This document shows, piece by piece, positions 44,701 through 56,900 of a stretch of 64,000 nt of DNA. The position numbers were made by a program, and so were the translations under genes. Each line of letters begins with the position of its first letter. Within the stretch, counting starts at the first letter, position 1. A model generated the notes under the pieces. It was not told the origin of the DNA. It did no database searches and saw only the letters and a list, made by a program, of their open reading frames with translations. Origin of the DNA: Mactromeris polynyma (taxonomy: Eukaryota; Mollusca; Bivalvia; Venerida; Mactridae); assembly GCA_032209605.1 (NCBI GenBank), contig JASFXZ010000013.1, forward strand, positions 9,817,901-9,881,900, given 5' to 3'.

Positions 44701-47700
44701 TTACAACCACAACTCCTGAAATAGAATTCATCATGACATAAATAAGTATACATTTGTTGCAACACCACGAATCAATTAAAAGCAGAAATGCGATATATCT
44801 ATCGGTATGCTCTGTTCGTGACTGATGTACAAACCCGATATAACTTGCATGGTCATAAATTAAAGAATTCATTAAACAAGTTTTCTGACAACGGTATAAA
44901 CAAGCATTTTACGAGATTTTATCGTTTTCTGAGAACAAATTTAGTAAATTTAATAACTTATGAACACATATGTATTATTTTAATCACGTCATAAATTGCA
45001 AATAACTATTTTAGTGATATTTTTGCGCTCTAAACAGAAGCGTGGTCACGTCATAAGATTTTGTTCATTCACCGGTGACATTTCAGAAATAACCGAAGGG
45101 CGTTGTTTCTCGTCTGTGACGTCATTTTGTTACATAAAGTGAGTTAATTTGTAAGAAATAAGATATCCCACCAAGTTCAAACGTAGACAACATATTATGC
45201 AGTAACCAAGTTTTAAGGAGAATTGGTGACAAATAACTGTCTTGTAAAGCAAATAAGAAGTGCATGACGCGGAGAGTTGTGCCGCATGAGTCAAGAATTT
45301 AATCCCACGATGTCATGTCAAATCACTGGCCCCTAAACCGAAGAGGGTTCGAATCCCTACCTGGTTGCATAATTGGAGGAAGCTTACAAAAGGTTTTACC
45401 CAGGAGTCCGCCTTAGAAAATAAAACGGGCTCCTAAAGTATTTTTTCACCCCACATAGCTGGAATAGTCACTGCATGATCCTAGCCACAGGAGACTGTCA
45501 CGAGTTCTCTCCCGTTATCCCGTCAAGAGTTCTCTCTATTGGATTTCTGAGGGGAACTTCGTTAACACTTGACGGACTGGCTTAAATTAAGTGTCATTTG
45601 AAAGATAAATTATTTATGCTTCGAATTCGTTGTATTTCATGGATATGTTTTGATGTTTGAAGCGCGATTTTAAGCCGCGGAAAGAGATCTGTTGTGAAAA
45701 CCGTTACACTCTTTGTACTATTTATACATTTACTATGTAAGTTAAATAAAAGGGGAGAGAACTCGTGACAATCTCCTGTGATATATACTATTGAAGGGGA
45801 GAGAACTCATGACAATCTCCTGTGTTATATACTATAGAAGGGGAGAGAACTCATGACATATCCTGTGATATATACTATAGAAGGGGAGATAACTCATGAC
45901 AATCTCCTGTGATATATACTATAGGAGGGGAAAGAACTCATGACAATCTCCTGTGATATATACTATGGAAGGGGAGATAACTCATGACAATCTCCTGTGA
46001 TATATACTATGGAAGGGGAGATAACTCATGACAATCTCCTGTGATATATACTATAGAAGGGGAAAGAACTCATGACAATCTCCTGTGATATATACTATGG
46101 AAGGGGAGAGAACTCATGACATTCTCCTGTGATATATACTATAGAACGGGAGAGAACTCATGACAATCTCCTGTGATGTATACTATAGAAGGGAAATAGA
46201 AGGGTAGAAAACTCGTGACAATCTCCTGTGATATATACTATAGAAGGAAAATAGAAGGGGAGAGAACTCATGATAATCTCCTGTGATCCCAGCTATTTAT
46301 GTGACTGAAACCCCCATTAGAATTAAGATGAGAATAATTTTATCTAAAATCGTCGAAATCACACGAGCTGCTACTTATATTGAAACATGTTCCCTTAAAA
46401 GAATATGCTATGTACTGATACATATATAAATGTCGGCCGTAGAGAAATGTTAAGACCAACGATCCCGTTCTCGACGAGACTTCTCCCGGGGAAAAGTTAT
46501 TATTCAGAAATTCGAATCGGCAGCAAATCAGTGAAGTTGAGCACATCTTAATATTTTATTTAACGAGCAAAATTATTTGAGGGCATGAAACTGGCGACAG
46601 AATTATTCCATTAAACCAGTTTCGTGGTAAAAACTAGGGCAAATATTATGTGAATCATTTATAATGGAAGTCATGCGGCCCACTTTACGTTAAAATTGCT
46701 ATGAGCATTTGAAACAATTACTGCTATAGTTAGATCCAAATATCTTATAACCATGCTTTTTCCGTGTTCTACTACTGCGTACTAATTACTTGTAAGGTCT
46801 TAGATCCGGCGTATTGGAATCGGCTAACTTCGTGAAAGGTCGTTATATTCCGCTATCTTTCGTATCGAATTCCGTTAAGTATCGGTGATTTACGGAAACT
46901 GTTCTATATTGAATACATTTACATATACAAAGTCATTATAGAATCATGTGTGATTATCATTCAGACGCTTATGAACAATGGCCATTATGGATCTTATACC
47001 TTAAAAGTACACAGTTTAATTAAAAAGGCAACCTTTTTTGCAACTGCATAGGTAATAATGTAACCTATTTCCGCGTCAAATTTGCATCTTGTATCTATCC
47101 AACATATGTATTTTGCAATATTTTAAATATATTAAGGTAGAACATCCCTAATGCATTCCTGCCATAACAAATGAAACATCGGTCAATATCGGTAAATTCC
47201 GTGACTGTTTCGCTGAAGATCGGTCGTTTCCGAATATTTTCAGACATAAATAAAAACGACCGATCTTCAACGGTCTCGTCACGGAATTTACCGATATCGG
47301 CCGATGTTAATCTTTTTTGGCGGGAATCTATTAGGGAGCGGTTATTGTGTATTAATAACCAATGTGGACATATTTCTTGTTCGATTCTCAAAGTTCGAGT
47401 ATCAGTTTTTCATAACAACAGTGCTATTAATTTCGCATATTTACTTATGAATAGGGAACGGGTTATAGCGGATATATACAATCAACACTCAAATCTAAAA
47501 GTACAACTTTTGCTCTTATTAGTCTGATAGAGGAAATTTTCAGTGTAGAAAATGCATGAACATGGCAAATGAGTGCAGAATATTCGTTTTGGTTTATTTT
47601 CTTTGAAGATTTAGTGTGATCATGAGAAAGGGAGTCATTAAATGGATTTAATATCACACTCAAGACTCCAACTTGGGTGGTCTGATGCCAAAGTGAACTA

Positions 47701-50700
47701 ACCCACATGTTCATGAAGACTGAGTTACCTACTCCTTGTTACTGTTCAAAAAGGAATTTTTATTTTGGTCTAGTTTCCAGCTTTCTAAGACCGCTATTGT
47801 AGAAGCATTATTTCAAGTTTTGAAGTGAAGTATGCATGCCAAAATATACTATCCCACAAAGTCCTTTTTTTAAACTGCATATAAATATCATTTGGAACTA
47901 AATAACAATTTATGGCTAGATCACCAAATAACAGCATGAATACTTCATATTTGTCTAGAATTTATCGTCTTTTATAGGAAATTCAAAATACTTCAAAGTC
48001 AATATTCTCAAAATGACCTATGTGAGGCTTAGTTCACTTTGGCATCAGACCACCCACTTAATAATTACTCCTTTAGATCATTATTAATACACTCAAATAT
48101 TTCAGACAATGCGCCACAAAGAACAAACACCACTTATCTAACATTATCATACATATTCCGCGGCACTCATGTTGAGTCACTGTCAGATTCAAAACTAAAT
48201 TTTGTGAATTGAGATTTGAGTGCTGAATGCAAGTATCCATTATAATCCCGGGTCCTGATAACATACGTCATTAATATGCATATTATCACTAATAGTTGTA
48301 TATGTTAGGGGAGGGGATGCATGCGATGGAAACACACAAAATAACACAATTTTTACACTTGATCACTGGTCAAAGACAACACACGTATAATTGCATAGTG
48401 TTACAAATGTCGTAGTATATTTATGACTGATAATTAGTATTGGATTAATTCAAAAGGGCAAACATCGTGCCGCGGTTATACGGAAACATATATCGGCCAC
48501 CCCCGTGTGATACATACAATAAGCATTTGAGCGTCGCTGTACGATTTCCAACCTCTTTTTTAAGTGACGTCATTTCCAGAAAACGTCACATGTGACGTCA
48601 TCATGTACTGACAGTATATATGGCAATATGAACACGAAGTGACCATATGGAGTTAATATTGTTTCCTGCTAGCAAATAGTGACATCACATGTTGCGTTTG
48701 CTTGAAAAGACGTCACTTACAGAAGAGGTTGTAAATGCCACAGCAGTGCTCATTTATAAATGAACCAATATGTATCGAATGAATGTTATTCCAAAAACAT
48801 TACTGTGATATTGAATAAAAGATAAATAGGAAAAATGTTTGTGTCATAAAACGTTAAACTGTATAATATAAAAGATATATAATGTTTTTTGTTATATGTA
48901 ATATGTCGACATGGTCGATATACCTTTCCGTATCAATCATAACCAATTGTTTGATATATAAGTCAGTAACATTTAAATAGATCACTACGCTCATTCTGTC
49001 TCTATATAGCTGGTAGCTAAAAGCCATACAGCACTTTGATGTAATATAATTATACATAATGTGTATTACAATATATAACGCGTTTGGTAAATTTGTTTAT
49101 GAATGACGTATTTTCGCTGAATTTGATATACAGTAAAACCTCACTTAAAGACAACCTAAATAATAAGACCACCTCAAAAGCTCTTTGTTCAACCTCGATT
49201 TTAAAATCACTTCAATAAGAAGACCAGTTATCTGGGGTCCAAGGGGTGGTCTTATTATCCAGGTTTTACTGTATTTTGCAAGAAATTAGTCATTCAACTT
49301 CCACCTATCGCCAAAGATACTTTGTTATTTCTTGATATAATGAAACCAAATGCAATTTTATGTTTTTATTGAAACTTTTATCAGAAAATCCAGCTGTCAA
49401 ACTCATGGACAATATTTGGCTTATCAGATAGTAATATGTGACAGACAAATGCTGTCATAGAATCTTTGAGCTGATGTAGATACTTATAAGGTTAATACAA
49501 GGTTGAAACTCGACAGACATAAAAACATTTTGATAAATTAACTCAATACTCTTATAAATGTATCAACAGCAGACATCACATTATTGGTATACTCAAACTC
49601 AAACAAAAATCAGGTAACATAAAAAACTGTGAACAATGTTAATAACTTGTGTTAAGGGGTCTTTCAGCAGTGAATTTAAACAATAAAAGCAACATCATAC
49701 GTAAAAGGGTCACCATACGCCAAGGATCAAAGGAATCTGTATCCTCCTTAACTTCTTCTGGCGGTTCAACTGTAACAAATAATATACATACTATTAGATG
49801 TGTTATTTTGGTAAGAACATAAATCTTTAAAGTCACAAAAAGGGTCGTAAATTTCCCTTTTATCGAAATATCTGCATTATCCAGGATATTTCAGTATACC
49901 CTATAACCGAGTCCTTCACGTACTAAAAGTGATCCATTAAATTTTAGAAGATTCAATATCAATGAAAAAAGTAGATATTTCTTATCTTGTCGACCGGTAA
50001 TTTAACCTAGTTTCTCGCGTTTTCATTTACAATCGCTGTATGTCAATGTTCCTGATTGCAGCAGACAGGTGCACATAAATCGATGATGTCTTATTACGTG
50101 ATGGCAATTTCAAATATGATAAGTCGTAATTAATGCAATTGAGTTTAACGTCATCAATACATGTGTTCGGATTGACTTCGAATGCAGTTCTTGTATTGGT
50201 GGCGTGACATGAAGAGTGATTAACTTGGAATGCAGTTTTTGAATTGGCGGCTTGACAAAAGAGTCACTGACTTCGAATGAAGGTATTGTATTGGTGGCGT
50301 GACATAAAGAGTCACTGACTTCGAATGAAGTTATTGTATAGGTGGCGTGACATAAAGAGTCACTGACTTCGAATGTAGTTATTGTATTGGTGGCGTGACA
50401 TAAAGAGTCACTGACTTCGAATGAAGGTATTGTATTGGTGGCGTGACATAAAGAGTCACTGACTTCGAATGAAGTTATTGTATTGGTGGCGTGACATAAA
50501 GAGTCACTGACTTCGAATGAAGGTATTGTATTGGTGGCGTGACATAAAGAGTCACTGACTTCGAATGAAGGTATTGTATTGGTGGCGTGACATAAAGATT
50601 CACTGACTTCGAATGAAGGTATTGTATTGGTGGCGTGACATAAAGAGTCACTGACTTCGAATGTAGTTATTGTATTGGTGGCGTGACATAAAGAGTCACT

Positions 50701-53700
50701 GACTTCGAATGAAGGTATTGTATTGGTGGCGTGACATAAAGAGTCACTGACTTCGAATGAAGTTATTGTATTGGTGGCGTGACATAAAGAGTCACTGACT
50801 TCGAATGAAGTTATTGTATTGGTGGCGTGACATAAAGAGTCACTGACTTCGAATGAAGTTATTGTATTGGTGGCGTGACATAAAGAGTCACTGACTTCGA
50901 ATGTAGTTTTTGTATTGGTGGCGTGACATAAAGAGTCACTGACTTCGAATGAAGGTATTGTATTGGTGGCGTGACATAAAGAGTCACTGACTTCGAATGA
51001 AGTTATTGTATTGGTGGCGTGACATAAAGAGTCACTGACTTCGAATGTAGTTATTGTATTGGTGGCGTGACATAAAGAGTCACTGACTTCGAATGAAGTT
51101 ATTGTATTGGTGGCGTGACATAAAGAGTCACTGACTTCGAATGAAGTTATTGTATTGGTGGCGTGACATAAAGAGTCACTGACTTCGAATGAAGTTATTG
51201 TATTGGTGGCGTGACATAAAGAGTCACTGACTTCGAATGTAGTTTTTGTATTGGTGGCGTGACATAAAGAGTCACTGACTTCGAATGAAGGTATTGTATT
51301 GGTGGCGTGACATAAAGAGTCACTGACTTCGAATGTAGTTTTTGTATTGGTGGCGTGACATAAAGAGTCACTGACTTCGAATGTAGTTATTGTATTGGTG
51401 GCGTGACATAAAGAGTCACTGACTTCGAATGAAGTTATTGTATTGGCGGCTTGACAAAAGAGTCACTGACTTCGAATGTAGTTTTTGTATTGGTGGCGTG
51501 ACATAAAGAGTCACTGACTTCGAATGAAGTTTTTGTATTGGTGGCGTGACATAAAGAGTCACTGACTTCGAATGAAGTTATTGTATTGGTGGCGTGACAT
51601 AAAGAGTCACTGACTTCGAATGAAGGTATTGTATTGGTGGCGTGACATAAAGAGTCACTGACTTCGAATGAAGGTATTGTATTGGTGGCGTGACATAAAG
51701 AGTCACTGACTTCGAATGAAGTTTTTGTATTGGTGGCGTGACATAAAGAGTCACTGATTTCGAATGTAGTTATTGTATTGGTGGCGTGACATAAAGAGTC
51801 ACTGACTTCGAATGAAGTTTTTGTATTGGTGGCGTGACATAAAGAGTCACTGACTTCGAATGAAGTTATTGTATTGGTGGCGTGACATAAAGAGTCACTG
51901 ACTTCGAATGAAGGTATTGTATTGGTGGCGTGACATAAAGATTCACTGACTTCGAATGAAGGTATTGTATTGGTGGCGTGACATAAAGAGTCACTGACTT
52001 CGAATGTAGTTATTGTATTGGTGGCGTGACATAAAGAGTCACTGACTTCGAATGAAGTTATTGTATTGGTGGCGTGACATAAAGAGTCACTGACTTCGAA
52101 TGTAGTTATTGTATTGGTGGCGTGACATAAAGAGTCACTGACTTCGAATGAAGTTATTGTATTGGTGGCGTGACATAAAGAGTCACTGACTTCGAATGAA
52201 GGTATTGTATTGGTGGCGTGACATAAAGATTCACTGACTTCGAATGAAGGTATTGTATTGGTGGCGTGACATAAAGAGTCACTGACTTCGAATGTAGTTA
52301 TTGTATTGGTGGCGTGACATAAAGAGTCACTGACTTCGAATGAAGTTATTGTATTGGTGGCGTGACATAAAGAGTCACTGACTTCGAATGTAGTTATTGT
52401 ATTGGTGGCGTGACATAAAGAGTCACTGACTTCGAATGAAGTTATTGTATTGGTGGCGTGACATAAAGAGTCACTGACTTCGAATGTAGTTTTTGTATTG
52501 GTGGCGTGACATAAAGAGTCACTGACTTCGAATGAAGGTATTGTATTGGTGGCGTGACATAAAGAGTCACTGACTTCGAATGTAGTTATTGTATTGGTGG
52601 CGTGACATAAAGAGTCACTGACTTCGAATGTAGTTTTTGTATTGGTGGCGTGACATAAAGAGTCACTGACTTCGAATGTAGTTATTGTATTGGTGGCGTG
52701 ACATAAAGAGTCACTGACTTCGAATGTAGTTTTTGTATTGGCGGCTTGACAAAAGAGTCACTGACTTCGAATGTAGTTTTTGTATTGGTGGCGTGACATA
52801 AAGAGTCACTGACTTCGAATGTAGTTATTGTATTGGTGGCGTGACATAAAGAGTCACTGACTTCGAATGAAGTTTTTGTATTGGTGGCGTGACATAAAGA
52901 GTCACTGACTTCGAATGTAGTTATTGTATTGGTGGCGTGACATAAAGAGTCACTGACTTCGAATGAAGTTTTTGTATTGGTGGCGTGACATAAAGAGTCA
53001 CTGACTTCGAATGTAGTTATTGTATTGGTGGCGTGACATAAAGAGTCACTGACTTCGAATGTAGTTTTTGTATTGGTGGCGTGACATAAAGAGTCACTGA
53101 CTTCGAATGTAGTTATTGTATTGGTGGCGTGACATAAAGAGTCACTGACTTCGAATGTAGTTTTTGTATTGGCGGCTTGACAAAAGAGTCACTGACTTCG
53201 AATGTAGTTTTTGTATTGGTGGCGTGACATAAAGAGTCACTGACTTCGAATGTAGTTATTGTATTGGTGGCGTGACATAAAGAGTCACTGACTTCGAATG
53301 AAGGTATTGTATTGGTGGCGTGACATAAAGAGTCACTGACTTCGAATGAAGGTATTGTATTGGTGGCGTGACATAAAGAGTCACTGACTTCGAATGGAGT
53401 TATTGTATTGGTGGTGTGACAAAAAGAGTCACTGACATCGAATGTAGTCATTGTATGGTGGCGTGACAAAAATAGTCGCTGATTTCGAATGTAGTTATTG
53501 TATTGGTGGCGTGACAAAAAGAGTCGCTGATTTCGAATGTAGTTATTGTATTGGTGGCGTGACAAAAAGAGTCGCTGATTTCGAATGTAGTCATTGTATG
53601 GTGGCGAGACAAAAAAGAGTCGCTGATTTCGAATGTAGTTATTGTATTGGTGGCGTGACAAAAAGAGTCTCTGATTTCGAATGTAGTTATTGTATTGGTG

Positions 53701-55459
53701 GCGTGACAAAAAGAGTCACTGACTTCGAATGCAGTTTTTGCATTGGTGGCGTGACATAAAGAGTCACTGATTTCGAATGTAGTTATTGTATTGGTGGCGT
53801 GACATAAAGATTCACTGACTTCGAATGAAGGTATTGCATTGGTGGCGTGACATAAAGAGTCACTGATTTCGAATGTAGTTATTGCATTGGTGGCGTGACA
53901 AAAAGAGTCACTGACTTCGAATGAAGTTATTGTATAGGTGGCGTGACATAAAGAGTCACTGACTTCGAATGAAGTTATTGTATTGGTGGCGTGACAAAAA
54001 GATTCACTGACTTCGAATGTAGTTTTTGTATAGGTGGTGTGACAAAAAGATTCACTGACTTCGAATGAAGTTATTGTATAGGTGGTGTGACAAAAAGATT
54101 CACTGACTTCGAATGTAGTTATTGTATTGGCGGCTTGACAAAAGAGTCACTGACTTCGAATGTAGTTTTTGTATAGGTGGTGTGACAAAAAGATTCACTG
54201 ACTTCGAATGAAGTTATTGTATAGGTGGTGTGACAAAAAGATTCACTGACTTCGAATGTAGTTATTGTATTGGTGGCGTGACAAAAAGAGTCACTGACTT
54301 CGAATGTAGTTTTTGATTAATCAACTGATGTTTACACTGTTATAATATTGCTCTGTTTTATAGAGCTGTATCCCATATGTGAAATGTATGTGAATCTATC
54401 GCTGTGATCTATTAAGTAAGGCATACCATAGTGATTAACTGGAATCACAAAAGTCATTAAAATAATGAAATTTATGTCGCATAAAGATCCAATTAATCTA
54501 TTTTACACGCAGTTAATAACTGACACATTGAAATCTGCGTCTTTCTTGTATTTTTTAATTAAAAAGCAACTCAGTTGTTGCCATGGTTTTGATAATAATG
54601 ACGTGAAGTAGAGGGCAGTATTTTACACGACTTCTTATTAATATAATATTTTTCACAGTAAATGGACGTTTTTTTTTAATAATGACACACCTCATGCAGT
54701 CATTATTTGTTCTCTTTTCTAGTATAAATACCATAAACAAGTTACTTTGACACATTAAACAACTATTTACAGTTATATTTATGATATAGATTACCCCCCT
54801 TGTTCTGAATAATCAGCCATATTGATAGGCAAATTTGTTTAATTTTGATAGGGAATATATGAAAAAAATAAAATCAGATATGTATTAAATAACTAATTCA
54901 CCATGCTCGTGTGTGCAGATGGCTCAGAAAGTTGAAGAAAAAGTGGTTGTCACACGCACAATATCTTGGTATTTTCTTTGGGAATTACCGCTGTAAGTGC
55001 TAATAAAGTTTTGCCTATCAAAATGACTGATGATTAGGAGCAAGGGAGGTAAATATTGTAGATGTGAGAACTATCTATTAAATGATAATCTGATTGACCG
55101 TTTAAAGTATTGGTATTTATGATGTGATGTATGGAATGTCTTATTCAACATATGTATTTGCTCAAACAACAGTGGACCGTTGAACGATAGTTGATAGCTC
55201 TGGTGTAGACTAGTTTAAGAAAGGAACATTCCGGACTTCAAACTGTATTTTAGCCTACCTTCAGGATCTGTACGGCTACTGTCATTTAACAGATCCTCCG
55301 GTGTTTCCGGTCTCTCTGTGGTTGGTTTGACGTACTCTGTTGATAATGTAGGGTTAGGTTGAGGTTTTGTATACCGGAATTGTAACAAAGCTGGATTGGT
55401 TCTCTCACATTGGCTCGCGTATTGTTCGTACGGTTGAATCGATGATAACGGAGATTTGA
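40725..55459 (-). CDS. Gene C: single-pass receptor with tyrosine-motif tail (5' end missing)
   Basis: Four exons on the minus strand join in phase: 55459-55259 (1 to 1), 49769-49719 (1 to 1), 44715-44640 (1 to 2) and 41703-40725 (phase 2, ends TGA). They encode a Ser/Thr/Pro/Glu-rich stalk of about 85 residues with one cysteine, one hydrophobic helix, a basic stop-transfer segment and a cytoplasmic tail of 325 residues. Incoming phase 1 at 55459 shows that more exons lie upstream; none was recognised up to 64000. The tail resembles those of engulfment or scavenger receptors (Draper/MEGF10 type) in having phosphotyrosine motifs and a polyproline run, but family membership cannot be fixed without the ectodomain. 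Confidence 0.8.
42293..42765. mobile_element. MITE family B with 75-bp internal expansion
   Basis: Between acagcataacctcaataatg and the right end, a 75-bp unit (aggtttaataaagagc, gtgaaataatactcgaaaa, ttttgaggtggtctt) repeats about five times, starting at 42370, 42445 and 42520. 75 is a multiple of 3, which explains the open frame here. In a gene C intron. Confidence 0.85.
43240..43495. repeat. Direct duplication of a ~135-bp segment
   Basis: attcgccaatcgattaatcg and gcataatcggataaccca occur at about 43278 and 43414; itself rich in cgattaatcg palindromes. In a gene C intron. Confidence 0.82.
43912..44495. repeat. Imperfect (ATC)n repeat
   Basis: Trinucleotide tract of about 580 bases in a gene C intron, with a 99-bp near-perfect duplication at its left end. 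Open in several frames only because of its composition. Confidence 0.88.
44640..44715 (-). CDS. Gene C exon: transmembrane helix
   Basis: 76-base exon (acceptor TCTATTTCAG, donor GTAGGC) encoding VVVVNIFLGLLIV and then ALVMALTFVCY, an uninterrupted hydrophobic helix of about 24 residues. It ends in phase 2 and joins to an Arg codon and a Lys/Arg-rich segment (GREKKRET), so the C-terminal side is cytoplasmic by the positive-inside rule. Confidence 0.82.
45250..45380 (+). mobile_element. SINE-like sequence with B box
   Basis: agagggttcgaatccctac is a strong B-box match with a paired T stem, but the rest does not fold as a tRNA. Confidence 0.4.
45745..46290. repeat. 44-bp minisatellite, about 11 copies
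   Basis: Unit: gaaggggagagaactcatga, caatctcctgtgatatatac, tata. The core also occurs singly at about ten other places (see findings). In a gene C intron. Confidence 0.9.
47177..47310. repeat. Inverted repeat (hairpin) of 134 bp
   Basis: catcggtcaatatcggtaaa on the left faces tttaccgatatcggccgatg on the right, and inside them gaagatcggtcgttt faces aaacgaccgatcttc. Confidence 0.85.
47459..48257. mobile_element. TIR element family E (interrupted)
   Basis: Ends read gggttatagcggatatatac ... cactcaaatct and, inverted, agatttgagtgctgaatgca ... ataatcccggg. Related copies: 33434-34066, 29680-30050 and a fragment at 2292-2403. No protein-coding capacity seen. Confidence 0.7.
47675..48055. mobile_element. 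MITE with ACTT target-site duplication, nested in another element
   Basis: Inverted ends gggtggtctgatgccaaagt and ctttggcatcagaccaccc, with ACTT repeated directly outside both (47671-47674 and 48056-48059). It interrupts the TIR element at about 47459-48257. Confidence 0.85.
48525..48754. mobile_element. MITE family A, copy 7
   Basis: Begins tgagcgtcgctgtacgattt and ends agcagtgctcat, in an intron of gene C. Contains the paired TGACGTCA blocks. Confidence 0.82.
49130..49274. mobile_element. MITE family B
   Basis: Starts acagtaaaacctcacttaaa and ends tccaggttttactgta, in a gene C intron. Confidence 0.85.
49719..49769 (-). CDS. Gene C exon: juxtamembrane stalk
   Basis: 51-base exon (acceptor TATTTGTTACAG) encoding VEPPEEVKEDTDSFDPW, acidic and rich in proline. 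The donor GTATGG is chosen because it gives phase 1, which is what the membrane exon needs. Splicing creates an Arg codon just before the helix. Confidence 0.65.
50165..54318. repeat. 48-bp satellite, about 86 copies, in a gene C intron
   Basis: Unit: gttattgtattggtggcgtg, acataaagagtcactgactt, cgaatgaa, with a few fixed variants (gaagg/gaagt/gtagt; tattg/ttttg; aagag/aagat; a 47-bp form with ggcggcttgacaaaag). Copies are contiguous, so there are no spacers. Sequence is most uniform in the centre and diverges at both ends (from 53400 rightward and before 50270). It lies between the stalk exons at 49769 and 55259. Confidence 0.95.
55259..55459 (-). CDS. Gene C exon: extracellular stalk
   Basis: 201-base exon, acceptor TTCTCATTTCAG, donor GTAGGC, phase 1 to 1. 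It encodes VKSPLSSIQPYEQYASQCER, then a Pro/Thr/Glu-rich stretch including KPTTERPETPEDLL. No disulphide-rich domain; typical of a stalk, probably O-glycosylated (inference). Confidence 0.75.
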
Positions 55460-55499
55460 CTGAAATGAGAAACAAGAGATTTATAATTTTGTGTCACAA

Positions 55500-55715
55500 A
55501 AAAAGAGAGAGAATACGTAACTACAGGGAAAGCCACATACATGTAGAAGTGCTATCCCTGATGGATGAAATGATAACAGTATTTAAAGCAAGTGCGGGGA
55601 GACTTTTTACGGCCGCCACACTGCACCGGCAGAACAACTGTAGTAATAAAAGAGAGAGAATACGTAACTACAGGGAAAGCCACATACATGTAGAAGTGCT
55701 ATCCCTGATAGTTTA
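55500..55715 (+). repeat. 64-bp direct repeat pair related to repeat F
   Basis: aaagagagagaatacgtaac ... gtagaagtgctatccctga at 55500 recurs at 55648. It lies just upstream of the gene C stalk exon. Confidence 0.85.
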
Positions 55716-56079
55716 CATAAAAAGCTTCCGGTAGGATCTTCAACAACATACACCAATTAACAGTTTCAAATGGTCCTACATTCCCTATCAATTGTTATCG
55801 ACTATAACTGACTTCTGATCTCGTCATACCCATGGTCACTTAGCCATCATTCTGTGCCCCGTGTAAACGCGTTTTATTGTTACAAATGTGTAAATCATTC
55901 ATAAAAAATAAAACCATGTCCCAAGTATTCATACTTAATAATTGATTAAGTTTATGAAATTATATATGAGAATTAAAATACAATTATTATTCCATAATGT
56001 CACCGTGTTGACGCGGACAATTTTTGAATCGATGGTAAATCGCACTGACTTTCGTATTGATAGAAATAGATGAAATGCG

Positions 56080-56375
56080 AGGTGTGTTTTTTAGAGGTAG
56101 GGGAAGTAAGCGAGAAAAGTTAGTCAATGTAGAAAAGGTAGCTGTCTAAAAAACGCTTGAACGATTCGCTAGCTACAAAATGGCGCCCGCCAGACCAGAC
56201 GATACTGTTCCGCATGGACGCCATTTTGTTTAGCAAAGCTAGCACTGTCAGATCATGCTACCTTTCTAAAGATAGGGGCTACTTTTACTACGTTTAAGAA
56301 ACGGCAGCGCTACTTTCCCTACGTAGCGCTAGGTAGAAATCTATCTTTCCTATCTCTAAAAAAACGCACCTCCGG
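56080..56375. mobile_element. MITE with gaggtgTgtttttta ends
   Basis: Inverted ends gaggtgtgttttttagaggt and cctatctctaaaaaaacgca. The centre pairs aatggcgcccgccag with ggacgccattttgttt. The central part recurs at about 7150-7290 (aacaaaatggcgtccagcag). Confidence 0.8.
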
Positions 56376-56580
56376 AATTCAATAAAAAAGGGGTTTTACT
56401 AGGGGTACAAACACAATCTAATTTTAGATCCATTGAAGTTCAGTCAGACGTCGAATCCTGTGTTTGTTTTCGTTGCGAGTCGAACACGATATTAACGGTA
56501 TATTTAAGTTTGTACCGCAGAACTGGAGGGAAATTCTCATATTTATACCAATCCGGAGTATATCTATTCGGAGTAGCTAT

Positions 56581-56900
56581 GAGGTAGTACGATCAGCAAC
56601 TATAGTGACTATGGTGACTATGGTTGGATGATAAAACTCAGTCTAGTTCATCTATGGTCTAGTTACTCGGGTCACTCTTCGAACTTGGAGGCTTGAATAC
56701 TATATAGAGGTGTTCCGAACATTAACTATGGTTCAACCACCGATTTTGTATGGTTGAACTATAGTCGATATTCGGAACACCTCTATAGGATTTTCAACCC
56801 TCCAAATTCTAAGAGCGACCAGAGTAACTAAACCATAGATGAACTGGACTGAGTTTTAGCATCCAACCAGAGTCACTATAGTTGCTGATCGAACTACCTC
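56581..56900. mobile_element. 320-bp foldback element
   Basis: The two halves are near-complete reverse complements: gaggtagtacgatcagcaac at the start, gttgctgatcgaactacctc at the end, and gaggtgttccgaacattaac / atattcggaacacctctata near the centre. TAT occurs on both sides. It could form one long hairpin. Confidence 0.88.

Noticed and set aside
50165..54318. CRISPR-like array
   Set aside because: Units are directly contiguous with no variable spacers, in an intron of a eukaryotic gene; it is a satellite.
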